A DNA stretch of 64,000 nt, taken from Prostheceraeus crozeri (lineage: Eukaryota; Platyhelminthes; Polycladida; Euryleptidae). Position numbers and translations under genes: made by a program. The notes beneath the pieces were generated by a model that saw only the letters and a program-made list of their open reading frames with translations, made no database searches and was not told the DNA's origin. Location: assembly GCA_907163375.1 (NCBI GenBank), contig CAJQUW010007496.1, forward strand, positions 7,501 through 71,500, in the 5' to 3' direction. This document shows, one piece after another, positions 63,890 to 64,000 of the stretch; position 1 is the first letter of the stretch, and each line of letters opens with the position of its first letter.

Positions 63890-64000
63890 CGCCGACATGC
63901 ACACTTCCCGGTGAAAAGGTCACGCTGTCTGACTTAGGCACCATCGATGTGAATCAGGCAATGCCCACACACTTGTCGGTGAAAAGGTCATCAACAAGTT
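63890..64000 (+). repeat. ~70-bp tandem repeat at the window edge
   Basis: CGGTGAAAAGGTCA occurs twice (about 63910 and 63980), preceded by GCACACTTCC and CACACACTTGT. A weaker relative lies near 62283-62310 (CACACGGTGAAACG). The array runs out of the window. Confidence 0.7.

Larger units (their letters stand above)
55993..64000 (+). mobile_element. large inverted-repeat element, copy D (left end and start of gene row)
   Basis: The left terminal repeat (about 55993-57301 and 59145-59480, interrupted by a Tc1) is inverted relative to copy A and to the right end of BC. Matching blocks include the outer GAAGACTCATC region, AGGAGGAAACCG, the AAGTCTAGTTTTTG-like zone, and GTGTCCCTTCGGGACAGCGG (59308-59327) with the 59420-59500 block. 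From about 60000 a row of small plus-strand ORFs follows to the window edge, among them TBP-like and RING-like genes. This suggests a virus-like origin. No capsid, polymerase or integrase is seen in the part present. Treated as a fossil. Confidence 0.7.

Overview
The window is animal nuclear DNA, AT-rich, with no compact run of host genes. Spliced gene remnants, Penelope-like, piggyBac, hAT and Tc1/mariner elements, tRNA-derived SINEs and many foldback elements make it a metazoan; the general look (frequent TAGGCCTA and TACATGTA words) suggests a marine invertebrate, perhaps a deuterostome, but that is an impression and not a measurement. Almost everything that can be named is a mobile element or its remains.

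Layout. 1-2730: right end of a large element (copy A) running in from the left. 2731-9300: mostly unassigned, with two foldback elements (3158-3803, 7710-8436) and a hammerhead-like inverted pair. 9367-14135: a Penelope-like element (PLE-A) hit by a foldback MITE and ending in a hammerhead ribozyme, two SINE copies that fuse a tRNA-like promoter to a hammerhead ribozyme, and a PLE endonuclease fragment (PLE-B). 15080-30837: a whole-length copy (BC) of the large element, about 15.8 kb, bounded by inverted repeats of about 1.8 kb and hit by a Tc1 element. 31149-33251: a spliced, broken KIAA1586-like/hAT-derived gene. 34263-38873: two mariner-type remnants and a third PLE (PLE-C) with its own hammerhead. 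38958-45385: a piggyBac with exact TTAA ends next to a hAT element with an exact 8-bp target duplication and a mariner nested inside it. 45428-45622: third hammerhead SINE. 45640-55990: sparse sequence with a MITE, a tRNA-SINE, a FLYWCH fragment and a few possible host exons. 55993-64000: left part of a third copy (D) of the large element, with a nearly perfect DD35E Tc1 inside its terminal repeat and then a row of small same-strand genes, one clearly TBP-like and one RING-like.

Two things stand out. First, the large inverted-repeat element family (copies A, BC, D) matches no element I know. It carries short genes, several with a TATA box 20-50 nt before the ATG, and one copy encodes a TATA-binding-protein-like domain, so it may be virus-like; it is treated here as a fossil. 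Second, self-cleaving hammerhead motifs recur on two classes of retroelement: the tRNA-headed SINE (three copies, one with a perfect stem I) and two PLEs. In each, the very short loopless stem III is self-complementary, as expected for ribozymes that work best as dimers.
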